A stretch of 64,000 nt of DNA from Ornithinimicrobium murale (GCF_003352835.1 NZ_QLVD01000004.1:62001-126000), one strand, 5' to 3'; numbered from the stretch's first letter, positions 41,347-50,052 are shown. Numbers and translations are program-made. Notes: generated from the letters alone by a model not told the origin.

Positions 41347-42948
41347 ATGTCCCAAGCCCCCGTCGGGCAGTCCGTGGCGACCCCAGCCTGGGTGGTCGCC
41401 ACGAAGTGGTTGTTGATCGCGCTCACCGTGCTCGGCTGCACCTACCTTTCTTGGCGGGCCGTGGAGGCCGGGTCCTGGCTCATCGTGACGGTGGCCGCCT
41501 TCATCGCCATGGCGGTGCTGGTCGTCTACGCCACCGGACGCGGCATCACCCTGAAGTACCTGCTGCCCGGGCTGATCCTGCTCACCCTGTTCCAGATGTG
41601 GCCGATCGCCTACACCGTGGCCACCGCCTTCACCAACTATGGCGACGGGCACTCCCTGACCAAGGAGCAGGCGATCGAGGCGGTCCAGGCGCAGTCGGTC
41701 CGACCCGAGCCCGACTCCGCGCGCTACGGCATGTCCGTGGCGATCCCCGAGGGCGAGACGATTGCCGAGGCCGACCTGGCGCTCCTGCTCTCCCGGCCCG
41801 CGGCGGAGGGGACCAGCGGCGACAACCTCCTGGAGGGCCAGGAACTGTTCGTGGGCACCCTGGAGGGTCTGGAGCCGCTCCCGGCCGACGGGGTCACGCT
41901 GCGCGGCAACGGCACCGTCGGCGAGGCACCCGGCTTTCAGGTGCTCACCCTGGTGGAGGCCAACGAACGCGCGCAGGACGTCGCCGAGTTCGCGGTCCCG
42001 CTCGAGGGTGGCGCGGGCATCAAGGCGGCCACCGGCACCCAGGCCTTCGTCGGTCGCACGACCACGACCTACGACGCCGCCGCGGACACCATGACCACCA
42101 TCGACGGCACGGTCTATGTCGCCCACGAGGGCAACTTCGTGCCGCAGGACGGCCAGGGTCCTCCGCTGCCGACCGGCTGGACGGAGAACGTCGGGTTCGA
42201 CAACTTCAGCTCGATCTTCACCGACTCCACCCTGCGCAGCGGCTTCCTGAAGATCTTCCTGTGGAACCTGGCCTTCCCGCTGCTGTCCGTGGGCTCGACC
42301 TTCATCCTCGGCATGCTGTTGGCGCTGCTGTTCAACGACCCCCGACTGAAGGGCAAGGGGCTCTACCGGTCTCTGCTGATCCTGCCCTACGCCCTGCCGA
42401 TCTTCGTGACGGCCATCGTGTGGTCCGCGATGTTCAACCAGGACTTCGGGATGATCAATGACGTCACGGGACTGAACATCAACTGGCTCGGTGATCCGTG
42501 GCCCGCACGGGCGGCGGTGCTGATCACCAACCTGTGGCTCGGCTTCCCCTACATGTTCCTGATCTGCACCGGTGCGTTGCAGTCGATCCCCAACGACGTC
42601 AAGGAGGCGGCGTCCGTCGACGGGGCCGGCCCGATCCGCACGCTGTGGTCGGTGACCATGCCGCTGCTGCTCGTCGCGGTGGGCCCCCTGCTGGTGGCGT
42701 CCTTCGCCTTCAACTTCAACAACTTCGGCCTGATCTATCTGCTGACCGGCGGCCGCCCGTTCGAGGCGACCAACAGCCAGGTCGGCAACACCGACCTGCT
42801 GATCACCTTCGCCTACCGGCTGGCCATGGAGTCCGGCTCGCCGAACATCGGGCTGGCCTCCGCGGTCAGCATCATCATCTTCCTGATCGTGGGCGTGCTC
42901 AGCTATGGCATGTTCCGACAGTCCAAGGCTCTCGAGGAGGTGAACTGA
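41347..42948 (+). CDS. Maltose-type ABC transporter permease (MalF-like)
   Basis: 533 residues. Three N-terminal membrane segments (to about 95) are followed by a large extracytoplasmic insertion (about 100-290), as in MalF, and then a six-segment permease core. The EAA loop is EAASVDGAGPIRTLWSVTMP. MALF-type FNFNNFGLIYLLTGGRP is also present. ATG 41347 is preceded by TGGAG; GTG 41344 directly before it is the alternative. Confidence 0.92.
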   Translation: MSQAPVGQSVATPAWVVATKWLLIALTVLGCTYLSWRAVEAGSWLIVTVAAFIAMAVLVVYATGRGITLKYLLPGLILLTLFQMWPIAYTVATAFTNYGDGHSLTKEQAIEAVQAQSVRPEPDSARYGMSVAIPEGETIAEADLALLLSRPAAEGTSGDNLLEGQELFVGTLEGLEPLPADGVTLRGNGTVGEAPGFQVLTLVEANERAQDVAEFAVPLEGGAGIKAATGTQAFVGRTTTTYDAAADTMTTIDGTVYVAHEGNFVPQDGQGPPLPTGWTENVGFDNFSSIFTDSTLRSGFLKIFLWNLAFPLLSVGSTFILGMLLALLFNDPRLKGKGLYRSLLILPYALPIFVTAIVWSAMFNQDFGMINDVTGLNINWLGDPWPARAAVLITNLWLGFPYMFLICTGALQSIPNDVKEAASVDGAGPIRTLWSVTMPLLLVAVGPLLVASFAFNFNNFGLIYLLTGGRPFEATNSQVGNTDLLITFAYRLAMESGSPNIGLASAVSIIIFLIVGVLSYGMFRQSKALEEVN

Positions 42949-42950
42949 CG

Positions 42951-43934
42951 ATGACGCAGCCAACTGCTGCCGGTGCCCCCGGCGCCTCCGGTGCTCCTGG
43001 TGCCGTCCCGACCGACGACACCGTCAGCGTCCGCACGGACGGCACCGTCAGCGTCCGCACGGACGACTCCGCCAGCCGCACGGTCGGTCAGCGGCCGCGC
43101 ACCGGTGTCTGGTGGCGTCATGCCCTGGCCGTCCTGGCCCTGGTGTGGGCCCTGTTCCCGGTGGCGTTCATCCTGTCGGCCGCGCTCAACCCGACCGGCA
43201 CGCTCAACAGCGCCTCGCCGATCCCGACGGACTTCTCCCTCAAGAACTTCACGGACCTGTTCGCCTCGACGACCTTCCCCTACTGGACCTGGTTCAAGAA
43301 CTCCCTGATCGTCGCGGGCCTCGGCACGCTCTTCCAGGTGTTCATCGGTGCCGCAGCGGCGTTCGCGTTCTCCCGGCTGCGCTGGAAGGGGCGCCGGCCC
43401 GGGTTGATGGCCCTGCTGCTGTCCCAGATGTTTCCGGCGCTGCTCGCCTTCCCCGCGCTCTACCTGATGTTCCTGCGCATCGGCGAGGTGATCCCGGAGA
43501 TCGGCCTGAACACCCTCTGGGGTCTGCTGCTGGTCTACCTGGGCGGGGCCATGGGCGCCAACGTCTGGCTGCTCAAGGGCTACTTCGACACCATCCCCAG
43601 GGAGCTGGACGAGGCCGCCCGGATGGACGGTGCCAGCCATGCACGGATCTTCTTCACGATGACCCTGCGGCTGGTGGCGCCCATCCTGGCCACCGTCGGC
43701 ATCCTGGCCTTCGTGGCGCTCTGGGGAGAGTTCATGCTGGCCAGTATATTCCTGCTCGACCAGGACCAGCGCACCCTCGGCGTCGGCCTCTACTCGCTCA
43801 ACCTGGCCGACCGCAACAAGTACTTCGGGATGTTCTGCGCCGGCGCGCTGCTGGCCTCCCTGCCCACCGTCGCGGTCTATCTCTCCCTGCAGAAACAGCT
43901 CATCGGGGGCCTGACGCAGGGGTCGGTCAAGTAG
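42951..43934 (+). CDS. Maltose-type ABC transporter permease (MalG-like)
   Basis: 327 residues, six membrane segments. EAA loop ELDEAARMDGASHARIFFTM, and FVALWGEFMLASIFLLDQDQ with the MalG-typical ending FVGGLTQGSVK-like (IGGLTQGSVK). The first 45 residues are a low-complexity cytoplasmic extension with a duplicated VSVRTD. ATG 42951 is 2 bp after the malF stop, with GAGGAGG upstream. The frame is open further upstream only as a shadow of malF. Confidence 0.92.
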   Translation: MTQPTAAGAPGASGAPGAVPTDDTVSVRTDGTVSVRTDDSASRTVGQRPRTGVWWRHALAVLALVWALFPVAFILSAALNPTGTLNSASPIPTDFSLKNFTDLFASTTFPYWTWFKNSLIVAGLGTLFQVFIGAAAAFAFSRLRWKGRRPGLMALLLSQMFPALLAFPALYLMFLRIGEVIPEIGLNTLWGLLLVYLGGAMGANVWLLKGYFDTIPRELDEAARMDGASHARIFFTMTLRLVAPILATVGILAFVALWGEFMLASIFLLDQDQRTLGVGLYSLNLADRNKYFGMFCAGALLASLPTVAVYLSLQKQLIGGLTQGSVK

Positions 43935-43995
43935 CCGTGACCGGATCAGCTAACCCCGCCCTCCGCCGAGCGCCCGCAGCCACCGTGAGCAGACG

Positions 43996-45003
43996 ATGAG
44001 CCGACTCGCCGACCTGGCGCAGCACGCAGGTGTCAGTGAGGCGACGGTCAGTCGCGTCCTCAACGACCGTCCCGGGGTGGCCACGCACACCCGGCAGGCG
44101 GTGCTCACCGCGCTCGACGTGCTCGGCTATGAGCGCCCCAGCAAGCTGCGTCGCAGCAGCGCCGGACTGGTGGGCCTGGTCGTCCCTGAACTGACCAACC
44201 CGATCTTCCCGGCCTTCGCCCAAGCGGTGGAGACCCAGCTCGCGGCCGCCAACTACACCCCCGTCCTGTGCACCCAGGTGCCCGGCGGCGTGCACGAGGA
44301 CGAGTACGTCCAGATGCTGCTGGAGCGGGGGGTCGCCAGCATCATCTTCATCAGCGGGTACCACGCGGACACCAGGGCCAGCATCGAGCGCTACACCACC
44401 CTGCGGGAGCGGAACCTGCCGATCACCCTGGTCAACGGCTGGCGGGAAGGGATCGAGGCCAGCTTCATCTCGCACGACGACATCGCCGGGATGCTCCTGG
44501 CTGTCCGGCACCTGCGCGATCTCGGCCACACCCGGATCGGGCTGGCCACCGGACCTCAGCGGTATGTGCCCGTCCAGCGCAAGGTCCAGGGCTACCAGGA
44601 GGCGCTGGCCCAGCTGCTGCCAGGGGCCGAGCAGTTCGTCCAGACCACGCTGTTCACCGTCGAGGGTGGTCAGGCAGCAGGACGCAAGCTGCTCGACCAG
44701 GGGGTCACGGCGGTCGTCTGCGGCTCGGACATCATGGCGCTCGGGGTAGTCCGGTCGGCCCGCCAGGCCGGGCTGCGGGTCCCCGAGGACGTGTCGGTCA
44801 TCGGCTCGGACGACTCCCAGCTGATCGGCTTCACCGACCCCCCGCTGACCACCGTCCGGCAGGACGTGCCGGCCATGAGCGAGGCCGCGGTGACCGCGGT
44901 CCTGGAGGAGATGCAGGGGGAGCCGGTGGCCCACCGGGAGTACCTGTTCGCCCCCGAGCTGATCCTGCGCAGTTCCACCGGAGCCGCACGCGGCCGGGCC
45001 TGA
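43996..45003 (+). CDS. LacI-family repressor of the sugar transport operon
   Basis: 335 residues: N-terminal helix-turn-helix and hinge (1-60) LADLAQHAGVSEATVSRVLN, then the periplasmic-binding-like effector domain (GLVGLVVPELTNPIFPAFAQ, VIGSDDSQLIGFTDPPLTTV). Last gene of the malEFG-like operon, 61 bp after malG. Probably a MalR-type repressor acting at the TTGCAA palindrome at 39739; the inducer is likely the transported disaccharide. Confidence 0.9.
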   Translation: MSRLADLAQHAGVSEATVSRVLNDRPGVATHTRQAVLTALDVLGYERPSKLRRSSAGLVGLVVPELTNPIFPAFAQAVETQLAAANYTPVLCTQVPGGVHEDEYVQMLLERGVASIIFISGYHADTRASIERYTTLRERNLPITLVNGWREGIEASFISHDDIAGMLLAVRHLRDLGHTRIGLATGPQRYVPVQRKVQGYQEALAQLLPGAEQFVQTTLFTVEGGQAAGRKLLDQGVTAVVCGSDIMALGVVRSARQAGLRVPEDVSVIGSDDSQLIGFTDPPLTTVRQDVPAMSEAAVTAVLEEMQGEPVAHREYLFAPELILRSSTGAARGRA

Positions 45004-45030
45004 CCGACCGGGCCAGCCCTCGGCATACGG

Positions 45031-45828
45031 TCAGGGGGCGGAGCGCAGCTCGACCAGGGTGCGCAGCAGGGTCTGGACCTGGATCTCGTTGGCGACCCGG
45101 TGCCGGGCGGTCGTCTCGCCGGGGCCGACCTTGACGGTCAGGTCGGTCGGCCGCAGCATCGCGAAGGCCCGCTCGTCGGTCACGTCGTCCCCGACGAAGA
45201 GCATCGAGTCCACCTCGTGCTCGGCCGCCAGGTCGAGCAGGGCCGCTCCCTTGCCGACGTGGCGCGTGGCCATCTCCAGCACCTCCTTGCCGGGCGTCAC
45301 CACCAGGCCGGTATGCCGAGTGAGCACCTCCTGCGTGGCGTGGACCGCTGCCTCGGAGTCCTGCGTGGACAGCCCGCGGGTGTGCAGGACCAGCGAGTGG
45401 GGCTTGCGCTCCACCCGCGCCCGGGGATGGTCCAGCAGCACCGCCGCCAGGTCCTCATCCAGCGCCGCGAAGCGAGCCTGCTCGGTGGTGTCGGGGGACA
45501 GGGCCCGGGGGTCGGACGAGCGCTCCACACCGTGGCTGCCCACCAGCAGCACTGGCTCGGTGAGGCGGGTCAGCTCGAGGAGGTCCGCCAGCGCACGGCC
45601 CGAGACGATCGCCACCAGGGTGTCGGGCAACCCGCAGAGCCTGTTGAGCAGCTCCTCGCTCCCGGGCAGGGCACGGGCGTCCATCGGCTCATCGACCAGC
45701 GGCGCGAGCGTGCCGTCGAAGTCCATCGCCACCAGGATGCGCGGGTTGCGGGCGAACTGGCGCAGGGCACCGGCCAGCGGCTCGGCGAGCACCTGATCGG
45801 CATCGCGCGCGGTTGTGCGTCCGGTCAT
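45031..45828 (-). CDS. otsB: Trehalose-6-phosphate phosphatase (OtsB)
   Basis: 265-residue HAD-superfamily phosphatase. The nucleophile motif AMDFDGTLAPLVDEP (about 34-48) carries both Asp; IVSGRALADL holds the second motif; GDDVTDERAF the metal-binding Asp pair. Produces free trehalose from trehalose 6-phosphate. ATG 45828 overlaps the otsA stop by 4 bp. Convergent with the LacI gene (27 bp). Confidence 0.94.
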   Translation of the reverse strand: MTGRTTARDADQVLAEPLAGALRQFARNPRILVAMDFDGTLAPLVDEPMDARALPGSEELLNRLCGLPDTLVAIVSGRALADLLELTRLTEPVLLVGSHGVERSSDPRALSPDTTEQARFAALDEDLAAVLLDHPRARVERKPHSLVLHTRGLSTQDSEAAVHATQEVLTRHTGLVVTPGKEVLEMATRHVGKGAALLDLAAEHEVDSMLFVGDDVTDERAFAMLRPTDLTVKVGPGETTARHRVANEIQVQTLLRTLVELRSAP

Positions 45829-47279
45829 CGCCGGGTGGGCCTGTCCGGGGCGGCTTCGAGCGCGGTCAGATAGTGCCGTGCCCACGCATGCACGTCGTGG
45901 GCACGGACCCGTCGGCGCATCGCGAGCATCCGCTTGCGTGCTCTGGCTGGCTCCTCGCGCATCGCCTCGAGAATAGTCTCCTTGAGCCCGGCGATGTCGT
46001 GCGGGTTGCACAGGAAGGCCTGGCGCAGCTCCTGCGCAGCACCGGTGAACTCGCTGAGCACCAGAGCCCCGCCGCCGTCCCACCGGCTGGCGACATACTC
46101 CTTGGCCACCAGGTTCATCCCGTCACGCAGGGGCGTGACCAGCAGCACGTCCGCAGCCTGGAAGAGTGCGGCCATCTCCTCCTTGGGGTAGGAGTGGTGC
46201 AGGTAGTGGACCGCGGTCGCGCCGATGTCGGAGTGGTCTCCGTTGATCCGACCCACCTGCCCGTCGACCTGGCTGCGCAGGTCCTGGTAGGCGCTGACGC
46301 GCTCGCGGCTGGGTGTGGCGATCTGCAGCAGCGTGACCTCCGGAGCGGCGATCGCCTCGTCGGCGAACAACTCGGAGATGGCCCGCAGGCGGTGCCGGAT
46401 GCCCTTGGTGTAGTCGAGCCGGTCGATGCCCAGGAGCACCGTCTGGGGGTCTCCCAGGGAGGCCCGGATCTCTCGGGCACGGCGGCGCACTCCCGGTGTC
46501 CTGGCGAGCTCCTCCATGGATCGGAAGTCGATCGAGATCGGCACCGTGGCGGTCCGGGCCCGTCGCGCCTCGGCGCCGAGCTGGCCGTCCTGGGCGCCCT
46601 GCCAGGTGATGACATCGCCGGAGGAGGTCGTGCCGAGCAGCTGGTGGCAGGCGCGGGTGAAGTTGGCGGCGTCGTTGCTGCGCTGGAAGCCGAGGAAGTC
46701 GGCCCCGAGCAGGCCGCGGAGCACGGCCCGGCGCCACGGGAGCTGACCGAAGAGCTCCACCGGTGGGAACGGGATGTGGTTGAACCACCCGATCTGCAGG
46801 TCCGGGCGCAGGGCGCGCAGCATGGCCGGCACCAGTTGGAGCTGGTAGTCGTGGACCCACACCGTTGCTCCCTGTGCCGCGACCCCGGCGATCGCTTCGG
46901 CGAAGCGAGTGTTCACCCGCTGGTAGGACGCCCACCAGCTGCGTCGGTAGCGAGGAGGGACGATCACGTCGTGGTAGAGCGGCCACAGGGTCTCATTGCT
47001 GAAGCCCTCGTAGTAGCCGCGGAGGTCATCGGAGCTCAGCACGATCGGGTGCAGTCGGATGCCCTCGCGGTCGAAGGGCGCGACGCTCTCGCCGGGGTCA
47101 CCGGCCCAACCCACCCAGGCCGCGGACCGGCCCTGCATGACAGCGTCCATGGCCGTCACCAGACCGCCAGGGCTCGCCTGCCAGCGGGTCTGACCGTCAG
47201 CATCGACCACCCGGTCAACCGGCAGTCGGTTGGCGGCCACCACGAAGTCGAAGGTGTCCTGCGAGGAAACCACAACCAC
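45825..47279 (-). CDS. otsA: Trehalose-6-phosphate synthase (OtsA)
   Basis: 484-residue GT20 enzyme that joins UDP- or GDP-glucose and glucose 6-phosphate. VVAANRLPVDR, ASPGGLVTAMDAVM, VWVHDYQLQLVPAML, WFNHIPFPPVELF and LGIDRLDYTKGIRHR are the donor and acceptor motifs; VTPLRDGMNLVAKEYVAS closes the donor site. GTG 47279. With otsB it makes trehalose, next to genes that may import trehalose or maltose, suggesting an exchange between import and synthesis. Confidence 0.94.
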   Translation of the reverse strand: MVVVSSQDTFDFVVAANRLPVDRVVDADGQTRWQASPGGLVTAMDAVMQGRSAAWVGWAGDPGESVAPFDREGIRLHPIVLSSDDLRGYYEGFSNETLWPLYHDVIVPPRYRRSWWASYQRVNTRFAEAIAGVAAQGATVWVHDYQLQLVPAMLRALRPDLQIGWFNHIPFPPVELFGQLPWRRAVLRGLLGADFLGFQRSNDAANFTRACHQLLGTTSSGDVITWQGAQDGQLGAEARRARTATVPISIDFRSMEELARTPGVRRRAREIRASLGDPQTVLLGIDRLDYTKGIRHRLRAISELFADEAIAAPEVTLLQIATPSRERVSAYQDLRSQVDGQVGRINGDHSDIGATAVHYLHHSYPKEEMAALFQAADVLLVTPLRDGMNLVAKEYVASRWDGGGALVLSEFTGAAQELRQAFLCNPHDIAGLKETILEAMREEPARARKRMLAMRRRVRAHDVHAWARHYLTALEAAPDRPTRR

Positions 47280-47402
47280 TCCATCATCGTCAGATCGTCT
47301 GGGCCCCGGCTGAGGGGACTGATCGCGTCATCGCGCGGTGCAGGGATCCTGGGCCTGAGGGCACTGGAAACCAACTAGCGGCCCGGTTCGTTGCTGACCC
47401 GA

Positions 47403-47424
47403 GCCTAGTCGGGTCCGACTGGGC
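47403..47424. promoter_or_regulatory. Imperfect palindrome in the otsA / kinase intergenic region
   Basis: A 22-bp near-palindrome with 6-bp perfect core arms AGTCGG / CCGACT around GT. It overlaps a minus-strand TAGGCT (47402-47407), a candidate -10 for otsA with a leader of about 115 nt. Confidence 0.35.
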
Positions 47425-47488
47425 CCGCGATCCCGCACCCGGGGTGCCGAATGGGCCTGAAGTGCCGTGCCGAGACGAGGAGACGCAA

Positions 47489-47494
47489 TACGGT
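47489..47494 (+). promoter_or_regulatory. -10 element of the Ser/Thr kinase gene
   Basis: TACGGT, 7 nt before ATG 47502. GGTGGAG in the same place could also serve as a Shine-Dalgarno, so leaderless status is less sure here. Confidence 0.45.
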
Positions 47495-47501
47495 GGAGAT
47501 C

Positions 47502-49442
47502 ATGAGCGCCGAGTCCACTCCTGCCGGGGGACCCCCGGAGGGGGCTTCCCCGACCTCGCGCCGTCTCGGTCGGTATACCCTCGGGACCCGCGTCGGTGAG
47601 GGCGGCATGGGCGTGGTCTACCGTGCGCGTGCCGACGGCGCAGCCGAGGACGGCAGCCGCGACGTGGCGATCAAGGTGCTGCGTCCGCACATCGCCCACG
47701 ACCCGGACGCGCGTCAACGACTGTCCCGCGAGGTCGCCACCCTCTCGCGGGTGAACAGCCCCAGAATCGCGGCCGTCCTCGATGCCGACACGGAGGGACC
47801 GGCGCCGTACATCGTCACCGAGTTCGTGCCCGGTCCACCGCTCGACCGCGTGGTCACCGAGCGCGGCCCCGTCACAGGTGAGGCACTGGTGGACCTGGGG
47901 CGGGGTCTCTATGAGGCCCTGACCGCGATCCACCGGGTGGGCATCGTCCACCGCGATCTCAAGCCCGGCAATGTGCTGATGGTCGGGTCGGACCCGGTCG
48001 TCATCGACTTCGGCATCGCCCAGGTTGCCGACGATGTCCGTCTCACCATGACCGGGTTGGTGATGGGGACGCCCGGCTATCTGTCGCCCGAGGTCGTTGA
48101 GGGTGGCGCGGTGACCGAGGCCACCGACTGGTGGGGCTGGGCAGCGACCCTGGCCTTCGCGGCCAGTGGCAGCCCGCCCTTCGGCCGGGGTCCGATGAGT
48201 GCCGTCCTGGACCGTGTGACGCGGGGGCGCACCCAGTTGGACGGCGTGGACCCCAGACTGCGACCGCTGCTGGAGGCCGCGCTCGACCCCGAGCCGGAGC
48301 GCCGGCCGCACAACGACGAGGTGATGGCCGCCCTGGAGCTCTATGCCGCGCACCGTCCGGTGACCGCGGCGTTGACCCAACGGGTGCCCCGGCCCGCGGC
48401 AGAACGGGCGCAACCGCCGCGGACCCCGCCCCGCGCCTGGCCCGCAACGCCCTCGACGGCGGCCACACCGCAGGTGGACCCGACCCGTGTGCAGCCCGCG
48501 CAGCCGACCCCGCAGACCCGGGTGGCACTGCAGCAGGGCGGCGCGCACGGTGGGACTCCTGGCGGGTCGCACGGTGGGACGCCTGGCGGGTCGCACGGTG
48601 GGACGCCTGGCGGGTCGCACGGTGGCAGCGGTCACGGTGCAGCCCGCCCGAACCACCCGATGTCACGGGAGGCGCCCTACGGAGCCGATCGCCGGCCGGG
48701 GCCTGATCCGCTCGGCCAGCCCACGGCATACGGTCAGCCCTCGGCATCCGGCCAGTCGGGCCAGTCGCCGTTCGGGCAGCCCCTGCCGTACCCGCCGGGG
48801 CAGTCACAGCGTGGCCCCGATCCCAGGATCGGCCGCCCGATGCGCACCGGCACGCTCGCTGCGGGCCTGGTCGCGCTCGTCGGGCTTGCCGCGCTGGTGC
48901 CGCTGCTGTCCTGGGGCTTGCTCATCATCTGGTCGGTGGCGGCACGCACCGTCGATCATGCCGTGACCGCTCTGGTCCTGCGCCGGCACGAGGCGGGGCC
49001 ACGTCGCTCCGATGTGCCGCTCACCGTGCTGGCCAGCCCGTGGCACCTGTTTGTGTCGGCGCTGTCCACCGGGTTGGCGATGCTGCTGCCCCTCGCGTTC
49101 GCCATGGCGGCCACGGTGATCACGGCCGGTGGGCTCACCGAGTCCGGACTGATGCAGGTGGACGTCGGGCACCCGCTGCCCGTGGGAGTCGGCAGCCTGC
49201 TCGGCCTGCTCATGGCCTGGTGGGGGCCCGGCGGCGTGTCGCTGCGCAGAGGCTCCCGCACCCTGGTCCGCGCGATCCTGCCAGGGCAGCTGATCACCCA
49301 GGTGGTGACGGTGGTTCTGGCCGTCGGTGGCCTGGTGATCCTGGGATACTCCCTGATGGAGGGCGTCCCGGTCTCCTGGTGGCCCACCTCGTGGACTTCC
49401 GCGCCGTTCACGGACCTGATCCCGCAGGTGCTGCGCCCCTGA
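47502..49442 (+). CDS. Membrane-anchored Ser/Thr protein kinase
   Basis: 646 residues. Hanks-type kinase (about 22-290): glycine loop VGEGGMGVVYRAR, Lys in DVAIKVLRP, catalytic IVHRDLKPGNVL, metal site VIDFGIAQV and activation segment MTGLVMGTPGYLSPE. Then a Pro/Gln/Gly-rich linker (about 300-445) with a His-Gly-Gly-Thr-Pro-Gly-Gly-Ser repeat, and a C-terminal part with about five hydrophobic segments (450-646). No PASTA or other extracellular sensor domain exists, unlike PknB. The C-terminal membrane domain could sense the membrane itself; that is inference. Confidence 0.9.
   Translation: MSAESTPAGGPPEGASPTSRRLGRYTLGTRVGEGGMGVVYRARADGAAEDGSRDVAIKVLRPHIAHDPDARQRLSREVATLSRVNSPRIAAVLDADTEGPAPYIVTEFVPGPPLDRVVTERGPVTGEALVDLGRGLYEALTAIHRVGIVHRDLKPGNVLMVGSDPVVIDFGIAQVADDVRLTMTGLVMGTPGYLSPEVVEGGAVTEATDWWGWAATLAFAASGSPPFGRGPMSAVLDRVTRGRTQLDGVDPRLRPLLEAALDPEPERRPHNDEVMAALELYAAHRPVTAALTQRVPRPAAERAQPPRTPPRAWPATPSTAATPQVDPTRVQPAQPTPQTRVALQQGGAHGGTPGGSHGGTPGGSHGGTPGGSHGGSGHGAARPNHPMSREAPYGADRRPGPDPLGQPTAYGQPSASGQSGQSPFGQPLPYPPGQSQRGPDPRIGRPMRTGTLAAGLVALVGLAALVPLLSWGLLIIWSVAARTVDHAVTALVLRRHEAGPRRSDVPLTVLASPWHLFVSALSTGLAMLLPLAFAMAATVITAGGLTESGLMQVDVGHPLPVGVGSLLGLLMAWWGPGGVSLRRGSRTLVRAILPGQLITQVVTVVLAVGGLVILGYSLMEGVPVSWWPTSWTSAPFTDLIPQVLRP
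48546..48617 (+). repeat. 24-bp in-frame repeat in the kinase linker, three copies
   Basis: Copies at 48546, 48570 and 48594, nearly identical, each encoding HGGTPGGS; a partial fourth follows. Confidence 0.85.
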
Positions 49443-49580
49443 GGTGTGGACGCTGCGCCCCTCATCCGCAGGCGCTGAGCGCTGAGGCTGTGCGCTGCGC
49501 CCCTCGTCCTGCAGGCGCTGCGCCCCGCATCCGGAGGTCCTGCTCCCGCCCGTGCTCCGTCCCGAGCTCCCGCCCGTGCT
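49424..49580 (+). repeat. Degenerate GC-rich repeats at and after the kinase gene end
   Basis: Three loose copies of the type GCTGCGCCCCTC-n-TCCGCAGGCGCTG begin inside the last codons of the kinase gene, followed by two copies of GCTCCCGCCCGTGCTCC (about 49542-49582). No coding potential seen. Confidence 0.55.
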
Positions 49581-49590
49581 CCCCCCCGCC

Positions 49591-49634
49591 CGGCGTGTCG
49601 CGCACGGTGCCGCCATCGTTGCGGCGTGTCCGGC
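49591..49634 (-). repeat. Reverse-orientation copy of the 37-kb dispersed element
   Basis: CGGCGTGTCGCGCACGGTGC and the following 20 bases match the reverse complement of the 37085-37127 segment at all but about five positions over 41 bases. Confidence 0.7.
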
Positions 49635-49889
49635 GTTCTAGCGCGGATTCGGTCGCGCCGATCCTGCACCAGGAGACCTCCGGGACCAGGGGCCGATGGG
49701 ACCCCGCACCACCGGAGACGCGGAGTGCGGTGGGCCGCCCGCGGAGTGTGACAGGGCGTGTTGCTCACACGGGGGTAGCACAGCACAGGAGACGTGGGTA
49801 CTCTTGCGGACGGCCCTCCCCGGGGCCTCACAAGTGCATTTCCAGCACCACACGCATGGCGTGTGCCCATGGGCGCCGAACCTCGTCAC

Positions 49890-50036
49890 CAGGGCACGAC
49901 CTCCGGACCGTCCGGCGCCAGATGAGGGTGGGGGACCCGAGATGACGCCACCCCGGCGTCTTGGGGTGAAGCCGCGAGAGCGGCCGGGCACCTGACCGCC
50001 CGAACCCGACAGCTAACCCCGCAGGCGCGCAGTCAG
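49890..50036 (+). ncRNA. Cyclic di-AMP riboswitch (ydaO-yuaA type)
   Basis: The leader of the rpf-like gene has the conserved riboswitch segments in order: GGTGGGGGACCCGAG (49927-49941), CTTGGGGTGAAGCC (49960-49973), CCGCCCGAACCCGACAGCTA (49997-50016) and ACCCCGCAGGCG. Actinobacterial ydaO leaders have this layout upstream of resuscitation-promoting factor and other cell-wall hydrolase genes, and high c-di-AMP turns expression off. The 5' boundary is approximate. Confidence 0.85.
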
Positions 50037-50052
50037 GAAGGTTGGCCCCGCC

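Larger units (their letters stand above)
49443..50052 (+). other. 610-bp gene-free region before the rpf-like gene
   Basis: Contains, in order: degenerate GC-rich repeats (to about 49580), a reverse copy of the dispersed element (49591-49634), a GTGTGA / TCACAC inverted repeat (49746-49751 and 49765-49770), a possible -10 TACTCT at 49796-49801, and a c-di-AMP riboswitch ending just before the gene. I see no convincing protein-coding gene in it. Confidence 0.6.

Noticed and set aside
39724-42963. A 1079-codon open frame on the minus strand opposite the malE- and malF-like genes
   Set aside because: Typical mirror frame of high-GC genes. Its translation is Gly/Arg/His/Gln-rich without any recognisable domain, and the plus-strand genes are unambiguous.
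49746-49770. CRP/GlxR binding site before the rpf-like gene
   Set aside because: TGTGA and TCACA are 13 bp apart rather than 6, so the site does not fit the consensus; kept only as an inverted repeat.
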